NCBI RefSeq assembly: GCF_010119195.1
Contig: NZ_WRXL01000009.1
Coordinates: forward strand, 50,960 to 114,959
Length of the DNA stretch: 64,000 nucleotides
From: Haloarcula salina
GTDB lineage: Archaea > Halobacteriota > Halobacteria > Halobacteriales > Haloarculaceae
Direction of reading: 5' to 3'
The translations under genes were made by a program, and so were the position numbers. The notes beneath the pieces were generated by a model. That model searched no databases. It was given only the letters and a program-made list of their open reading frames with translations, and was not told the DNA's origin. Each line of letters starts with the position of its first letter. The first letter of the stretch is position 1. Shown piece by piece: positions 32,743-42,130 of this stretch.

Positions 32743-33534
32743 TCACTGGCTGGACGTCGACGGTCCAACCCACGACGGTACCGTCGCGGAGCCGGCCAGG
32801 GATTCCTGAGCAGTCGGTCCGCTCACATCCCCCGATTGCGTCGTCGGTATCGACGTCCCGCCCTTCTCCGAGACGCCGGGCTCGGTCCGCCGCTCCGCGA
32901 CCGTGTTCTCCAGCAGCGAACAGATCCCGCGGCGCAGTCGTTCAGAGACCGCCTGGTGGGAGACGTCGAGCGGCTGGGCCAACTCCCCCAGGCTGACTTC
33001 CCTCGGAATCGTGTAGTAGCCACGGTCCAGTGCTTCCGTCAGTGTCTCCGCCTGCACGTCAGACAGTCCGTACTGCTGCATCCCAGTGAGTTGGTCGACC
33101 TCCGCGACCCGCACCAGTTCGAACTGGACGTCGTTGTCCTCACAGCCCGAGGCGATCTGCTGGAGGACGGAGCGGTCCGGGACGTATGCGTTGACCGTCC
33201 ACCCGGTCTGTCCCCGGTCGGCCGAGAGGAACACCGCCCGGCCGTCGGACCACCGCTCGTATCGGAACGTCGCGCTCGCGGCCGCCGTGAGTCGTACCCG
33301 GTAGAGCGCTCGGTCACCGGCACCCCCGATCGAGGTCCAGCGGTCGACCGTCCCGTCGTCGTCGAGTCCGCACTCGAACTCGAGCGGGTCGTCGGCCGTG
33401 GACCAGAGGGTGAGGTCGAGCGCCCCGTCGGCGGTCGGGACCTGCTGTTCGACGCGAACGGTCGATCCGGGGGTTCGACGGGCGCTCGTCTCCAGCGCGG
33501 GTGAGGCGAGGCGAACGCTGGCGATCAGCGTCAT
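32743..33534 (-). CDS. Bat-type HTH regulator
   Basis: A 263-residue regulator. Residues 1-155 form the haloarchaeal Bat-associated sensor domain, and residues 160-215 the HTH_10 domain (LSDVQAETLTEALDRGYYTI, then SLGELAQPLDVSHQAVSERL). A disordered Ser/Thr/Pro tail of about 45 residues follows the HTH, which is longer than usual. Its start overlaps the stop of a 36-residue Cys-rich protein (atga), so the pair are co-translated. Target genes are unknown. Confidence 0.85.
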   Translation of the reverse strand: MTLIASVRLASPALETSARRTPGSTVRVEQQVPTADGALDLTLWSTADDPLEFECGLDDDGTVDRWTSIGGAGDRALYRVRLTAAASATFRYERWSDGRAVFLSADRGQTGWTVNAYVPDRSVLQQIASGCEDNDVQFELVRVAEVDQLTGMQQYGLSDVQAETLTEALDRGYYTIPREVSLGELAQPLDVSHQAVSERLRRGICSLLENTVAERRTEPGVSEKGGTSIPTTQSGDVSGPTAQESLAGSATVPSWVGPSTSSQ

Positions 33535-33641
33535 TGGCGGACGCCCTCCCCGACGTCGCACTCGGCGCTGCACATTCGGCTCTGGACGGAGTGGCCGCAG
33601 TGGCTCTCTGCCATACGCGGACAGTCATTCGCTCGACACAT
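33531..33641 (-). CDS. 36-residue Cys-rich micro-protein
   Basis: ATG at 33641 gives MCRANDCPRMAESHCGHSVQ and a further 16 residues. Five cysteines (2, 7, 15, 24, 28) and two histidines (14, 17) could form a small zinc-binding site, as in the zinc-finger micro-proteins of Haloferax. Its stop overlaps the start of the Bat-type regulator by 4 bases, which supports real translation. It may modulate the regulator; that is inferred. Confidence 0.55.
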   Translation of the reverse strand: MCRANDCPRMAESHCGHSVQSRMCSAECDVGEGVRQ

Positions 33642-33990
33642 CACGACTAGCCCTAAAGAGATAGGCTCGACAGGCGCGGGTCGCTCCCCCGGTTTCGAGG
33701 CGGGCATCCCGAGGACAGACTGGCACCGCTGGGTCGACGAGTGGACCGACAAGCTCGGCCGTCAATCGCAAGCAGTGGTCTCTCACGCTTACACGGAGAG
33801 ACAGGAGGTATACGTTCGAGACGGACATGTCGCCGTGGTGCGGTCGCGGTGCCGGGACAACGACGCCCGGTCGGTGACGCGGGAACCGCCAACCGCCAAC
33901 CGCCGGTGTACCGGCCGGAAGACGCCGTCGAACGAGCGATCTCGAACTTCGACGGTTCGCGTACCGCCGACCGTGAGCGATCGGTCGAAG

Positions 33991-35220
33991 TCAGTCGTCG
34001 GCGGACGCCGACGCCGGTCGGCGGACCGTCGGTTCCGGTAGGTCGTCGTCGGCGTCGTCGCCGTCGTCGCCGCCGTCGCCAATCGCGTCGGCCACAGTCG
34101 CCCGAATCGCCGTCCGGAAGCGCTCTCGTCCGAACTGCCGTTCGATCTCGGCGGGGTCCATCTGGAGCTCGCGTTGCATCTCGGGGTCAGCGAGCACGCG
34201 GTTGATCCGGTCGACGCAGTCCGCCAGCGAGTCGTACAGCAGGGGGTCACGTTCGCCGACGATCGCACGCTGACCGCCCGTGGCGGGGACGAAGGGGACG
34301 GTGCCGCCGGCGGCGAGTTCGGCAACAGCCATCCCGAAGTGCTCGTACTCCTTGCCGTGGATTCCGTACCGGTGCGTGCAGATCAGGTCGACCAACTCGG
34401 CGCGTTGGAGTTCCCCCTCTACTTCGATGTACGGCCGGTCGGCGGCCACGTCGGCGAGACGCCGCGCGTACGCCTCCTTGGCGGCCGGGCCGACCACGTG
34501 CAGGTGGACGTCGTGTCCGCGATCGCGCAGGGCGTCCATCACGCCGATCAGTTCGAGCGTCCGCTTGCTCCGCTCGACGCGGCCGATCGTGACGAAGCCG
34601 TTCTCGCGCTCCGCCCACGGTCGATCGGTGAATCCGCGCGTGTCGACCGGGGGATAGAGCACCTCGGGGCGCGTACCGTACGCTTCGGTGAACTTCCCCG
34701 CCGTCCACTCGGAGTTCGCCAGGAGGACGCTCGCCGCCAGTTCGCGCTCGTCCACGTCGGCGATCGCGCTACACAGCCGTTGGTACAGCGAGTCCGCGGG
34801 GACGCTATCGTGGAAGATGTCGTCTCGGTCCGATAGCGCGGCGTTCCAGTCGAACGGGAAGTGGACGTACTGGATCGAACCCGCACCGAGTCCGAGCTCG
34901 TTGAGCGTGCTGATGACGAGGTCGAACTCGTCGGCGTGGCGTCGCGCTAACCGGCCGAGAAGGGCGTTCTGCAGGAGGTAGTACCGGAGTCCGAACCGAT
35001 CGTTGATCGCGGACGCGACTCTGCCGGCCCGCCGGACGGTCAGCGCGTCGGCGTCGACGTCGGCGTCGTAGTACGCGTTCAGCGATGCCACGTCGGGGGC
35101 CTGCAGCGTGAGCAGGGTCACGTCGTACTGGGGCTGGAGCGCCTCCAGCACGTTGACCGCGACCGCCTCGGCGCCCCCCTTTGCGGAGAGGTCCTTGTGG
35201 ACGACTGCGACCGACCTCAT
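33991..35220 (-). CDS. GT4-family glycosyltransferase
   Basis: A 409-residue enzyme of GT-B fold. The N-terminal acceptor domain starts MRSVAVVHKDLSAKGGAEAVAV; the donor domain holds GFVTIGRVERSKRTLELIGVM and the nucleotide-sugar motif EHFGMAVAELAAGG with the paired glutamates. It resembles the ALG11-like branch (EHFG). It would add a sugar to a lipid-linked or surface glycan at the cytoplasmic membrane face. The tail (GDGGDDGDDADDDLP) is encoded by a cgtcgt-type simple repeat. It stands alone, with no glycan cluster nearby. Confidence 0.87.
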   Translation of the reverse strand: MRSVAVVHKDLSAKGGAEAVAVNVLEALQPQYDVTLLTLQAPDVASLNAYYDADVDADALTVRRAGRVASAINDRFGLRYYLLQNALLGRLARRHADEFDLVISTLNELGLGAGSIQYVHFPFDWNAALSDRDDIFHDSVPADSLYQRLCSAIADVDERELAASVLLANSEWTAGKFTEAYGTRPEVLYPPVDTRGFTDRPWAERENGFVTIGRVERSKRTLELIGVMDALRDRGHDVHLHVVGPAAKEAYARRLADVAADRPYIEVEGELQRAELVDLICTHRYGIHGKEYEHFGMAVAELAAGGTVPFVPATGGQRAIVGERDPLLYDSLADCVDRINRVLADPEMQRELQMDPAEIERQFGRERFRTAIRATVADAIGDGGDDGDDADDDLPEPTVRRPASASADD

Positions 35221-35547
35221 CACCGGAGCCTCCGGGCGGCCGATCGCGGTATCCCGTGGAGCGTCCACGCGGCCGTGGGGTTCGACGGCATAGACAACGC
35301 TTTCGGCCGACAGCTCAATAAGCCGTGCGTTGCGGTTGCAGGCCGACCCGTCCGGGACCCGCCCAGAAAGTGGTCCACGAGGCGATACTTGCGGTCGCGT
35401 TCCCGGCCAATCCAACAGCAGTACCGTCGGAGTGAGGACGACGACCGTGGAGACCCGCGGGCGTCCCGAGAAATCGACGCGAGACCGGTGCGCGAAACTG
35501 GCAGGCGCAAGCAGACGAGCCAAACAACCACGGTACCTATTCCGGAT
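35221..35547. other. Spacer between divergent genes
   Basis: About 330 bases hold the promoters of the leftward glycosyltransferase and the rightward small protein. No gene is supported in it. Confidence 0.35.
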
Positions 35548-35763
35548 GTGAAATCACGGAACGATCAGTCGAATCCGTGGGACAGTCTCTCCCTGTGGTC
35601 GACGGTGCTCGACGCACTGTTCGCGTTCGTCAACAGGCGCTACCGACGGGGCGTGATCCTGCTCGCCGCCGCAGCGGTATCGTACCGCGTGCCGAAGTTC
35701 GGTCTCGTCGTGTCGACCGCGCTACGCGGCCACCAGTACCTGTCTGGCTCCCAGTCGAACTGA
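35548..35763 (+). CDS. Small haloarchaeal protein, one membrane segment
   Basis: A 71-residue frame from GTG 35548: a polar N-terminal part (SRNDQSNPWDSLSLWSTVLD) and a hydrophobic stretch (RRGVILLAAAAVSYRVPKFG) with flanking basic residues, probably membrane-associated. I do not recognise the family. The composition looks coding, but the start codon is uncertain. Confidence 0.45.
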   Translation: MKSRNDQSNPWDSLSLWSTVLDALFAFVNRRYRRGVILLAAAAVSYRVPKFGLVVSTALRGHQYLSGSQSN

Positions 35764-36673
35764 GCCGGCACGGGCGCACTGTCAGCGGAGACCATTCCCG
35801 CAGTCGGACCGCCGTCAGTCCGCCGCCGTGCTGTTCGGCGACGACGATACCCTCCAGCTCGAGGAATCGATGATAGTGAATATGTCGCGCAGTGCCGTCA
35901 CGTCGGGGGCGTCGGGGCCGATTCCGGCCATCTCGTAGGCCTGCTTGTCGATTCGACGGCCCCTCCCATGGCTGTCGAGTCGTCGCGTTCGTGGACGACG
36001 TGGGTGCCCGTCGCCCGCCGATACCGAAAGTCGCCGCTAGCTCGCCATCGATACGTATAGATACTCCGAATATCCCAGTAATTTAGCACAATTTTGGTAG
36101 AGGTCTACTATTTAACAGTTATATTCCGCCAAGAAAATATTATTTGCGCTTTCAAAGACTGGGTAGTCTCGAGATGTGACCGAAAAGCTCGGTTTGAGCT
36201 CCAATTGAAGGGCCTAATTGCCTACTCGAATGACGCTACGTTACAGATCCCGTTGTTAGCAGCATATGCGCCCCGGGTCGCCGATACAGGTCTCTCGCCG
36301 GCGGCGAGAGTTGGTATCAGCTACCGCTGAAACCCGGCATCGGAGTCGCGCTCGCCGGGACAATGCGCCAACCGACACACCCGCTTAGGCGATCGTCGGT
36401 TGTCGACGGTGATACGTTCGAGGACCCCCAAGATCGTCGGTGAGTTCGCGTCCTTCCCGTCGAGAACGGAGTCGGTGGCATCGGTGTGACCTGGTTGGAC
36501 CGACGTTCGCTGAACTATATTACGGTCAGACGCCACTAGCCAGTGTGAAGAGATGACCGATGCCGGAGGTGAGTACCCGACGACATCGTGATCGGACACG
36601 CAACACGCGACCGCTGTCCGGCCGAACCGCCGCGCCCAGCACGGCGTGCTCGGGGGGAGCGGCGACGACATCC
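35764..36673. other. Spacer with pseudogene and AT-rich part
   Basis: About 900 bases without an intact gene. The left part holds frame-broken remains of a minus-strand gene (annotated separately). The part at 36060-36270 is AT-rich (ttatattccgccaag, aaaatattatttgcg). The right end carries the promoter of the VOC protein gene. Confidence 0.4.
35780..36035 (-). pseudogene. Frameshifted remnant of a haloarchaeal protein
   Basis: Read on the minus strand, coding-like blocks succeed each other in different frames: SGDFRYRRATGTHVVHERD, then IDKQAYEMAGIGPDAPDVTA leading to LRDIFTIID, then FLELEGIVVAEQHGGGL followed by TAVRLREW. Each has haloarchaeal composition, but two frame changes are needed to join them. 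The first block recalls the start of HalOD1-type output domains. This is best read as a decayed gene; sequencing errors could give the same picture. Confidence 0.4.
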
Positions 36674-37513
36674 ATGACACAGCCACCAATCGTTCCAGAG
36701 ACCGCGAGAATCGGTCGGACTGCGCTGCTAGTGACCGACCTCGACGAGATGATCGAGTTCTACCGGACGGTCGTGGGACTCTCGGTCCTGGCCCGTTCAG
36801 GGTCGGCGGCGACGCTCGGTGCGGGCGGAACGCCGCTGCTCGAACTGACCGCCGACGAGACGGCGGCGCCGCGAGACCCGGCGCAAGCGGGGTTGTTTCA
36901 CACGGCTTTTCGCGTGCCCTCGCGCACCGCCCTCGGTGCGGCCGTCGAGCGCGTCCGGGACCGGGGCCAACTGGACGGCGCGTCCGATCACTTCGTGAGC
37001 GAGGCCGTCTACCTCAGTGACCCGGAGGGCAACGGGATCGAGATATACACCGACCGACCCCGAGACGAGTGGCCGCGTACGGACGACGGGACCATCGACA
37101 TCGGGACCGTCCCGCTGGACCTCGAGGCCGTCGTCGGCGAGTCCGACGGAGGCGAGACGGTCCCGCCGGAGACGACGGTCGGCCACGTCCACCTGGAAGT
37201 GACCGATATCGAGGCCGCACGGACCTTCTACGTCGATACGCTCGGCCTCCGCCTGCAGACGGCCTCCCCGTCGGCGCTGTTCGTCGCTGCGGGCGACTAC
37301 CACCACCATCTCGGGCTCAACGCCTGGAACCGACGGTCCCAGCCCGCAGGCGGCCGCGGCCTGGCGTGGTTCGAGTGGCTGGTCGCCGACGAGGAGGCGC
37401 TGGCGACGGTTCGCCAGCGCCTCGGGGACGCCGGTGTCACCTGCCACCAGATCAACGGTGGATTCGAGATCTCCGATCCCGACGGTATCTCGATTCGGTT
37501 CCGCGTCGGGTAA
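36674..37513 (+). CDS. VOC-family (glyoxalase/extradiol dioxygenase-like) protein
   Basis: A 279-residue protein with two vicinal-oxygen-chelate modules (residues 12-125 and 165-278). Likely metal ligands are GHVHLEVTD and YHHHLGLNAW in the second module, and YLSDPEGNGIEIY/ISDPDGISIRF at the module ends. It resembles CatE-type catechol 2,3-dioxygenase-like proteins, but the substrate is unknown. The start at 36674 follows from the domain start. It is monocistronic. Confidence 0.85.
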   Translation: MTQPPIVPETARIGRTALLVTDLDEMIEFYRTVVGLSVLARSGSAATLGAGGTPLLELTADETAAPRDPAQAGLFHTAFRVPSRTALGAAVERVRDRGQLDGASDHFVSEAVYLSDPEGNGIEIYTDRPRDEWPRTDDGTIDIGTVPLDLEAVVGESDGGETVPPETTVGHVHLEVTDIEAARTFYVDTLGLRLQTASPSALFVAAGDYHHHLGLNAWNRRSQPAGGRGLAWFEWLVADEEALATVRQRLGDAGVTCHQINGGFEISDPDGISIRFRVG

Positions 37514-37651
37514 CTCACTGGCTGCTCGACCGTCGAATCACGCGTCTGTCCACCGAGCTGGGAGCTCTGTATCCCCTCGGTGAATCACCGGATGGGATCG
37601 ATCGCTAGATCGAGTATGGAAACGCCTGAGCGTCTCTCGGAGGTCGTGACG

Positions 37652-37978
37652 TCACTTGCCTCGCTGCTGCCACGATGGCATCGTCTCGAACGACTCGATG
37701 GCCGCCCGAAGCTCGGTACAGATGGCCCCGTAGAACTGTTCTCGGCCCACTGGCGAGCGTGTCCGGATGAGTGCGGTTTCGCTCGTGACCTCGTGGACCG
37801 AGACTTCCCACCGACGGTCCGCGTGCGTCCACGTACCGAGGGCCGTCGACTCGTCGTCGTCGACGATGCGCGTTCCCAGCTCCCAGCTCAGTCGAGACAG
37901 GTACGAGAGCTCGAACGGAACGACGTCGGGGAGACCGCCAGCGCGACCGGCATCGCCCTGGGCGCTATGGACTGCCAT
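37652..37978 (-). CDS. Haloarchaeal hypothetical protein
   Basis: A 108-residue soluble protein (MAVHSAQGDAGRAGGLPDVV onward) with a compact alpha/beta appearance, including STALGTWTHADRRWEVSVHE and REQFYGAICTELRAAIESFE. The start at 37978 is well supported by a TATA box about 29 bases upstream. No function is recognised. It is divergent from the histidine kinase gene, with about 100 bases between starts, so the two may be co-regulated. Confidence 0.65.
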   Translation of the reverse strand: MAVHSAQGDAGRAGGLPDVVPFELSYLSRLSWELGTRIVDDDESTALGTWTHADRRWEVSVHEVTSETALIRTRSPVGREQFYGAICTELRAAIESFETMPSWQQRGK

Positions 37979-38002
37979 GCCAAGGGAATCGCCATCGTTC
38001 AG

Positions 38003-38013
38003 TAAAAATATAA
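38003..38013 (-). promoter_or_regulatory. TATA box of hypothetical gene at 37978
   Basis: On the minus strand GTTATATTTTTA is centred about 29 bases before the ATG, the classic haloarchaeal leaderless layout. Confidence 0.5.
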
Positions 38014-38083
38014 CCATTTGCCGTCGGAGCGGGACCGCACTATCCAAGCCTTCTTAGTCAGGCGTATTTTAGGATGGCCTAAA

Positions 38084-39385
38084 ATGGACGGGTACACCGA
38101 CCAGTTTCTCGGTGCAGTCTTCCGGACGCTGGAGAGCGAGGGGCACGAGCGGGCCCAGCGGCAGCTCGTCGACCTGTATCAGTCGCAGGCGGCGACGGAT
38201 CGGGACGAACTGATCGCCGACATCACCGCGGAGCTCGTCACGGTCCTCCATCGGAATCTCGGGCCCGACGAGGAAATCGACGTGCTCACCGGGACGGTCG
38301 AGTCCCTCGTCGATCGACTCGCGTCGGTCATCGAAGTGGCGCCCGCGGCCGTCATCGTCGTCGACGGGGACGGGACCGTAGAGCTGTGGAACAGCGGTGC
38401 GGAACGAACCTTCGGGTGGGACGCGGCTGACGTTCTCGGCGAGTCGTACTACCGGATCCTGGCCGATTCTCCGACCTCTATCGAGTCGGCTCTCGAACGG
38501 CTGGAGGCGGGAGAGGCTCTGACGAGCGTCACCACCCAGCACCGACACGCCGACGGCTCGCTGCTCGACGTTCGGCTGTGGGCCGCCCCGCTCGAGGCGT
38601 CGAGGAACGGCTACGCCGGCGCGACCTTCGTCGTCAGCGACATCACCGAACAGCGCCAGCGCGAACAGCGACTGGCCGTGCTCAACCGACTGTTGCGCCA
38701 CAACGTCAGAAACGACATCACCGTCATCCGCGGCCGGCTCGAACTGCTGGCCGACGCGGCCCCCAACGGGGACGACCACTTCGAGGCCATCGACGACCGT
38801 CTCTCGAACATCGTCGAACTGAGCGACACCGCGCGTCGCCTCGAACAGCTCCAGAGCGATGGCGAGCCCGACCGCACGCAGACCGACCTCGGGACGCTGG
38901 TCGAAGAGCGCGCCGCCCGCTTGCGCTCGGGGTGGCCGGAGGCGGAGATCCGAACTACCGTCCCGGGTCCGGTCTCGGTCCTCGCCCACGAACTGCTGCC
39001 CTACGCGCTCGACAATCTCCTCGAAAACGCCGTCGAACACAACGACGCCGCGGATCCGCGCGTCGAAGTCGAAGTGGCCGGCACCCGGAGCGGCGAGTCC
39101 GACCGCGTCACGCTGACGATTCGCGATAACGGGCCGGGACTGCCCGAGAACGAGAAACGGGTCCTCGCTTCGGAGACTGAGACGCCGCTCTCGCACAGCA
39201 CCGGCACCGGACTCTGGCTGACCCGCTGGATCACGCAGGTCTCCGGCGGGGAGATCAACATCGGCGCAAATCGGTTCGACGGGACGACGGTGACCCTTCG
39301 GCTCCGGTCCGCACCCGAGGACCAAGCCGAGTGCGACCGGGCCGACGTGGAAGGACTCGTCGGAGACCGTGACCCACGGAGCTGA
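38084..39385 (+). CDS. PAS-domain sensor histidine kinase
   Basis: A 433-residue soluble kinase. An N-terminal helical region (residues 1-80) is followed by a PAS domain (about 82-205: VIVVDGDGTVELWNSGAERT, YAGATFVVSDITEQRQ), the haloarchaeal H-box LRHNVRNDI (His206) and a HATPase domain with N-box NLLENAVEHND, G1 DNGPGL and G2 GTGLWL. It has no membrane segment, so it senses a cytoplasmic signal. No response regulator is adjacent. The start at 38084 fits a TATA-like gtatttta about 20 bases upstream. Confidence 0.9.
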   Translation: MDGYTDQFLGAVFRTLESEGHERAQRQLVDLYQSQAATDRDELIADITAELVTVLHRNLGPDEEIDVLTGTVESLVDRLASVIEVAPAAVIVVDGDGTVELWNSGAERTFGWDAADVLGESYYRILADSPTSIESALERLEAGEALTSVTTQHRHADGSLLDVRLWAAPLEASRNGYAGATFVVSDITEQRQREQRLAVLNRLLRHNVRNDITVIRGRLELLADAAPNGDDHFEAIDDRLSNIVELSDTARRLEQLQSDGEPDRTQTDLGTLVEERAARLRSGWPEAEIRTTVPGPVSVLAHELLPYALDNLLENAVEHNDAADPRVEVEVAGTRSGESDRVTLTIRDNGPGLPENEKRVLASETETPLSHSTGTGLWLTRWITQVSGGEINIGANRFDGTTVTLRLRSAPEDQAECDRADVEGLVGDRDPRS

Positions 39386-40067
39386 GTGTTCCCTACGGTC
39401 GAGGCCGCCACGATAGCGCGGCCAGTGTGTCGGGTGACGACTTCCTGAACGCGGCGGCTACCGAGACGGTCCCGCTATTCGAATTCGATCAACGACCACG
39501 ACCGCTCTCGCGGAAAATGATCCTGCGCGGACTGTGGCAGAGATACGATGTCGAGACGTCTGCTTTGCTCGTTGGCGACGCCCAACACTTCGAACCGGGA
39601 TAGGGCGACCATGTCTGGCCGATTCTGTGAACGGAATCAGTTGCTTTGAACGGTATACTCGCCATATATTACGGAAATATAACTCCTATCAAAATTATAA
39701 GGACTGACAGCGACCATTTTGTGCTATCTTTCCCATATGCAGAGTTATTTAAGCGCATTTAGTCCTCAAATAGCAATATGGGGACATCTAACAGATTAGT
39801 ATGCTTCTGAAATTCGATATTTGAACGTTCAGTGATGACTGCCCGTTCAGAGCGGATTATTTGCGAGAGTCACGTACCGGTGCGCGCAATCGCAAGAGTC
39901 CTGAACCACCCGCTCCGCTATTTCAACAGACTGTACTGCACAGGTACGGCACCCACTGAAATAACATGCGTACTACTGTTATGAGGGAGGAGGGGCTGTC
40001 CAAGATCGCTGTTGAATCAGGGACTGATTTCGAATCACGTGTTCGTGAGAATCAAACGCGGCGCCCA
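39386..40067. other. Spacer between histidine kinase and IclR genes
   Basis: About 680 bases. The part at 39640-39780 is AT-rich (aaatataactcctatc, ttatttaagcgc). A 58-residue frame is annotated separately. Otherwise no gene is seen. Confidence 0.4.
39427..39603 (+). CDS. Short orphan ORF or gene remnant
   Basis: From GTG 39427 the frame reads 58 residues, including TETVPLFEFDQRPRPLSRKM and LWQRYDVETSALLVGD. The composition is plausible for coding, but there is no clear promoter and no recognised family. It may be the remnant of a larger gene lost in this gene-poor area. Confidence 0.25.
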   Translation: MSGDDFLNAAATETVPLFEFDQRPRPLSRKMILRGLWQRYDVETSALLVGDAQHFEPG

Positions 40068-40832
40068 TCAGGAAAACTGGGAATTGATTTCGATCACGTT
40101 CGCAGACCGTGTGATCATGCTCGGGAGTTCCTCCTCGTAGAAGTCGCCCTCGAATCGACTGGCGGGCCCAGAGATACTGATGGCGCCAACGATCTCGTCT
40201 TTCGTCGTCACCGGGGCGGCCACGCAGCGCAGGCCCTCGATCTTCTCCTCGCGGTCGAAGGCGTAGCCGCGCTCCCGAATGGCCTCGAGCTCCTCGAACA
40301 GCGTCTCGGGGTCGGTGATCGTGTTCTCGGTGTACCCGACGAGGCCGTGGCGGTCGATGATCTCCTCGACGCGCTCTCTGGGCATGTGTGCCAGCATCGC
40401 CTTTCCCAGCGAGAGACAGTGCATGTACTCTCGCTTTCCCGGGGATGACGCGGACTGGATGGCGTTCTCGCCGGCGCTCTTATAGATGTATACCGCGCGT
40501 CCGTGTTCCGTCATCGCGAACTGGGCGAGCTCGCCACAGGACGCGGAGAGGTCGTCCAGTTCCTCCGTGACGACGTCGTAGATCTGGAGTCGGTCGCGTA
40601 CCTTCTCCCCCAGTTCGAGGTATCGCAGACTCAGACGGTACGTATCGCCCTCTTTCACGACGAACTCGTTCTGAGAGAGCGTGGCCATGTGCCCGTGGAT
40701 AGTCCCCTTCGACCGGTCCAGTTCGGAGGCGATCTCCGTGATTCCGGCCCCGTCTCGCTCGAGGAGCAGTTCGATGATGTCGAGTGTCGTCTGGACCGCT
40801 TCCACCGTTCGGGAGCCGTCGTGCGTTGCCAT
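40068..40832 (-). CDS. IclR-family transcription regulator
   Basis: A 254-residue regulator with an N-terminal winged helix (AGITEIASELDRSKGTIHGH) and a C-terminal IclR effector domain (about residues 80-250, with EYMHCLSLGKAMLAHMP, GYAFDREEKIEGLRCVAAPV). IclR proteins bind small carboxylic or sugar-derived effectors. It heads the catabolic island on the opposite strand to the first enzyme gene and is its probable regulator. The start at 40832 is supported by a TATA box about 28 bases upstream. Confidence 0.9.
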   Translation of the reverse strand: MATHDGSRTVEAVQTTLDIIELLLERDGAGITEIASELDRSKGTIHGHMATLSQNEFVVKEGDTYRLSLRYLELGEKVRDRLQIYDVVTEELDDLSASCGELAQFAMTEHGRAVYIYKSAGENAIQSASSPGKREYMHCLSLGKAMLAHMPRERVEEIIDRHGLVGYTENTITDPETLFEELEAIRERGYAFDREEKIEGLRCVAAPVTTKDEIVGAISISGPASRFEGDFYEEELPSMITRSANVIEINSQFS

Positions 40833-40858
40833 ACCATGCAATTTGCCGTCGTCCCCCA

Positions 40859-40865
40859 TAAAGCT
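40859..40865 (-). promoter_or_regulatory. TATA box of iclR-type gene
   Basis: CTTTATG on the minus strand is about 28 bases before the ATG at 40832, predicting a leaderless mRNA. Confidence 0.4.
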
Positions 40866-41099
40866 GTTCGTCAGCGACGAACGATTTCGGCCGTTCGGAA
40901 GCTGCGAACGTAATCGGAGGGTGGTGACGGGCGAGGTCGCGGATTACCCGTCTTTCCCGAGCAGCAGTGTGCTAGTCGGCCGTGCGTCACGCGGCCGACC
41001 AGATGGCTGTTCGCACCTCTCAAACGCTTGAGTGGCACACCGGTACGTGGGTTTCGGTGACGCACACGCTCACGAATAGCCCGTCCCGTGGGGAAAACG

Positions 41100-41128
41100 A
41101 TATTACACGGACACCACAAGTCGGAGGT
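41100..41128 (+). promoter_or_regulatory. TATA box and ribosome binding site of F420-type gene
   Basis: ATATTAC at 41100-41106 lies about 29 bases before the ATG at 41132, and GGAGGT at 41123-41128 is 3 bases before it. Having both a leaderless-type TATA distance and a Shine-Dalgarno sequence is unusual; the true start of transcription would decide which is used. Confidence 0.4.
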
Positions 41129-41131
41129 ACG

Positions 41132-42109
41132 ATGGTCAGCATCGACTACATGGCCCATCAGGAGCAGTACAGCCCGTCGGAGTTACTGGAGTACTCCGAA
41201 CTCGCTGCGGAGAACGGCTACGAGTTCATCTGGACCTCGGATCACTTTCACCCGTGGTTCCACACGGACGCCGAAGCCGGCTTCGCGTGGTCGTGGCTCG
41301 GGGCCGCGACCGAGCGGGTCGACATCCCGATCGGGACCTGCGTGACGCCCGCCGGCGAGCACTACCACCCGGCGATGATGGCGCAGGCGTTCGCGACCCT
41401 CCAGGAGATGCACGACGAGCGTGTCGTGCTCGGCCTCTCGACCGGCGAGGCGATGAACGAGAAGCCGCTCGGCCACGAGTGGCCCGAGTACCCGGTCCGG
41501 CGGGACCGCCTCGAAGAGACTCTGGAGATCATCCACGGGCTCTACGACTCGGACGACTTCTTCAGCTACGAGGGCGAGCACTACGAGGTCGACGATGCGA
41601 AGCTCTACACGATGCCCGAGGAGCGCCCGGAGATCCACCTCGCGGCCAACGGTCCGACGACGGCCTCGCTGACCAGCGTCTACGGTGACGGCTTCATCAC
41701 GGTCAAGAAGGGCGAGGAGTACACGGACCGGCTCTACCCCGCCATTCGACGCTACACCGAGGAGGAGGGCCGCGATCCCGACAGCATCGAGACGACGCTG
41801 CTCGTCATCGCCTCCTACGACGAGGACTACGAGCGCGCTCGCGAGGCCACCCGCCCGTGGTGGGCGACGACGCAGAACGTGTTCGACCGCGCGATGGCGA
41901 ACCCGAAAGACATCGAACGAGAGGGCGAGAAAGCGACCGAGGAGGAGATCGAGGCGAAGTTCCTCATCGCCGACGATCCCGCGACCATCGCCGGCCAACT
42001 GGAGGAGTACGCCGAGATGGGCTTCGACCGCATCGCGCTCGGAAACACCAGCCCCGAACCGGAGCGGCTCTTCGAGGTGATGGGCGACGAGGTCATCCCC
42101 TCGCTATGA
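41132..42109 (+). CDS. F420-dependent (LLM class) sugar oxidoreductase
   Basis: A 325-residue TIM-barrel enzyme of the luciferase-like family. The segments TSDHFHPWFHTDAEAGFAWS, AQAFATLQEMHDERVVLGLS and TGEAMNEKPLG match the F420-dependent glucose-6-phosphate dehydrogenase branch. It probably oxidises a sugar or polyol carbon with coenzyme F420. It lies between the IclR regulator and the ThDP enzyme, 54 bases before the latter, at the start of the catabolic island. The substrate is not known; FGD-like members are diverse. Confidence 0.85.
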   Translation: MVSIDYMAHQEQYSPSELLEYSELAAENGYEFIWTSDHFHPWFHTDAEAGFAWSWLGAATERVDIPIGTCVTPAGEHYHPAMMAQAFATLQEMHDERVVLGLSTGEAMNEKPLGHEWPEYPVRRDRLEETLEIIHGLYDSDDFFSYEGEHYEVDDAKLYTMPEERPEIHLAANGPTTASLTSVYGDGFITVKKGEEYTDRLYPAIRRYTEEEGRDPDSIETTLLVIASYDEDYERAREATRPWWATTQNVFDRAMANPKDIEREGEKATEEEIEAKFLIADDPATIAGQLEEYAEMGFDRIALGNTSPEPERLFEVMGDEVIPSL

Positions 42110-42130
42110 AGGCGGTCGCGTGGGGGAACG

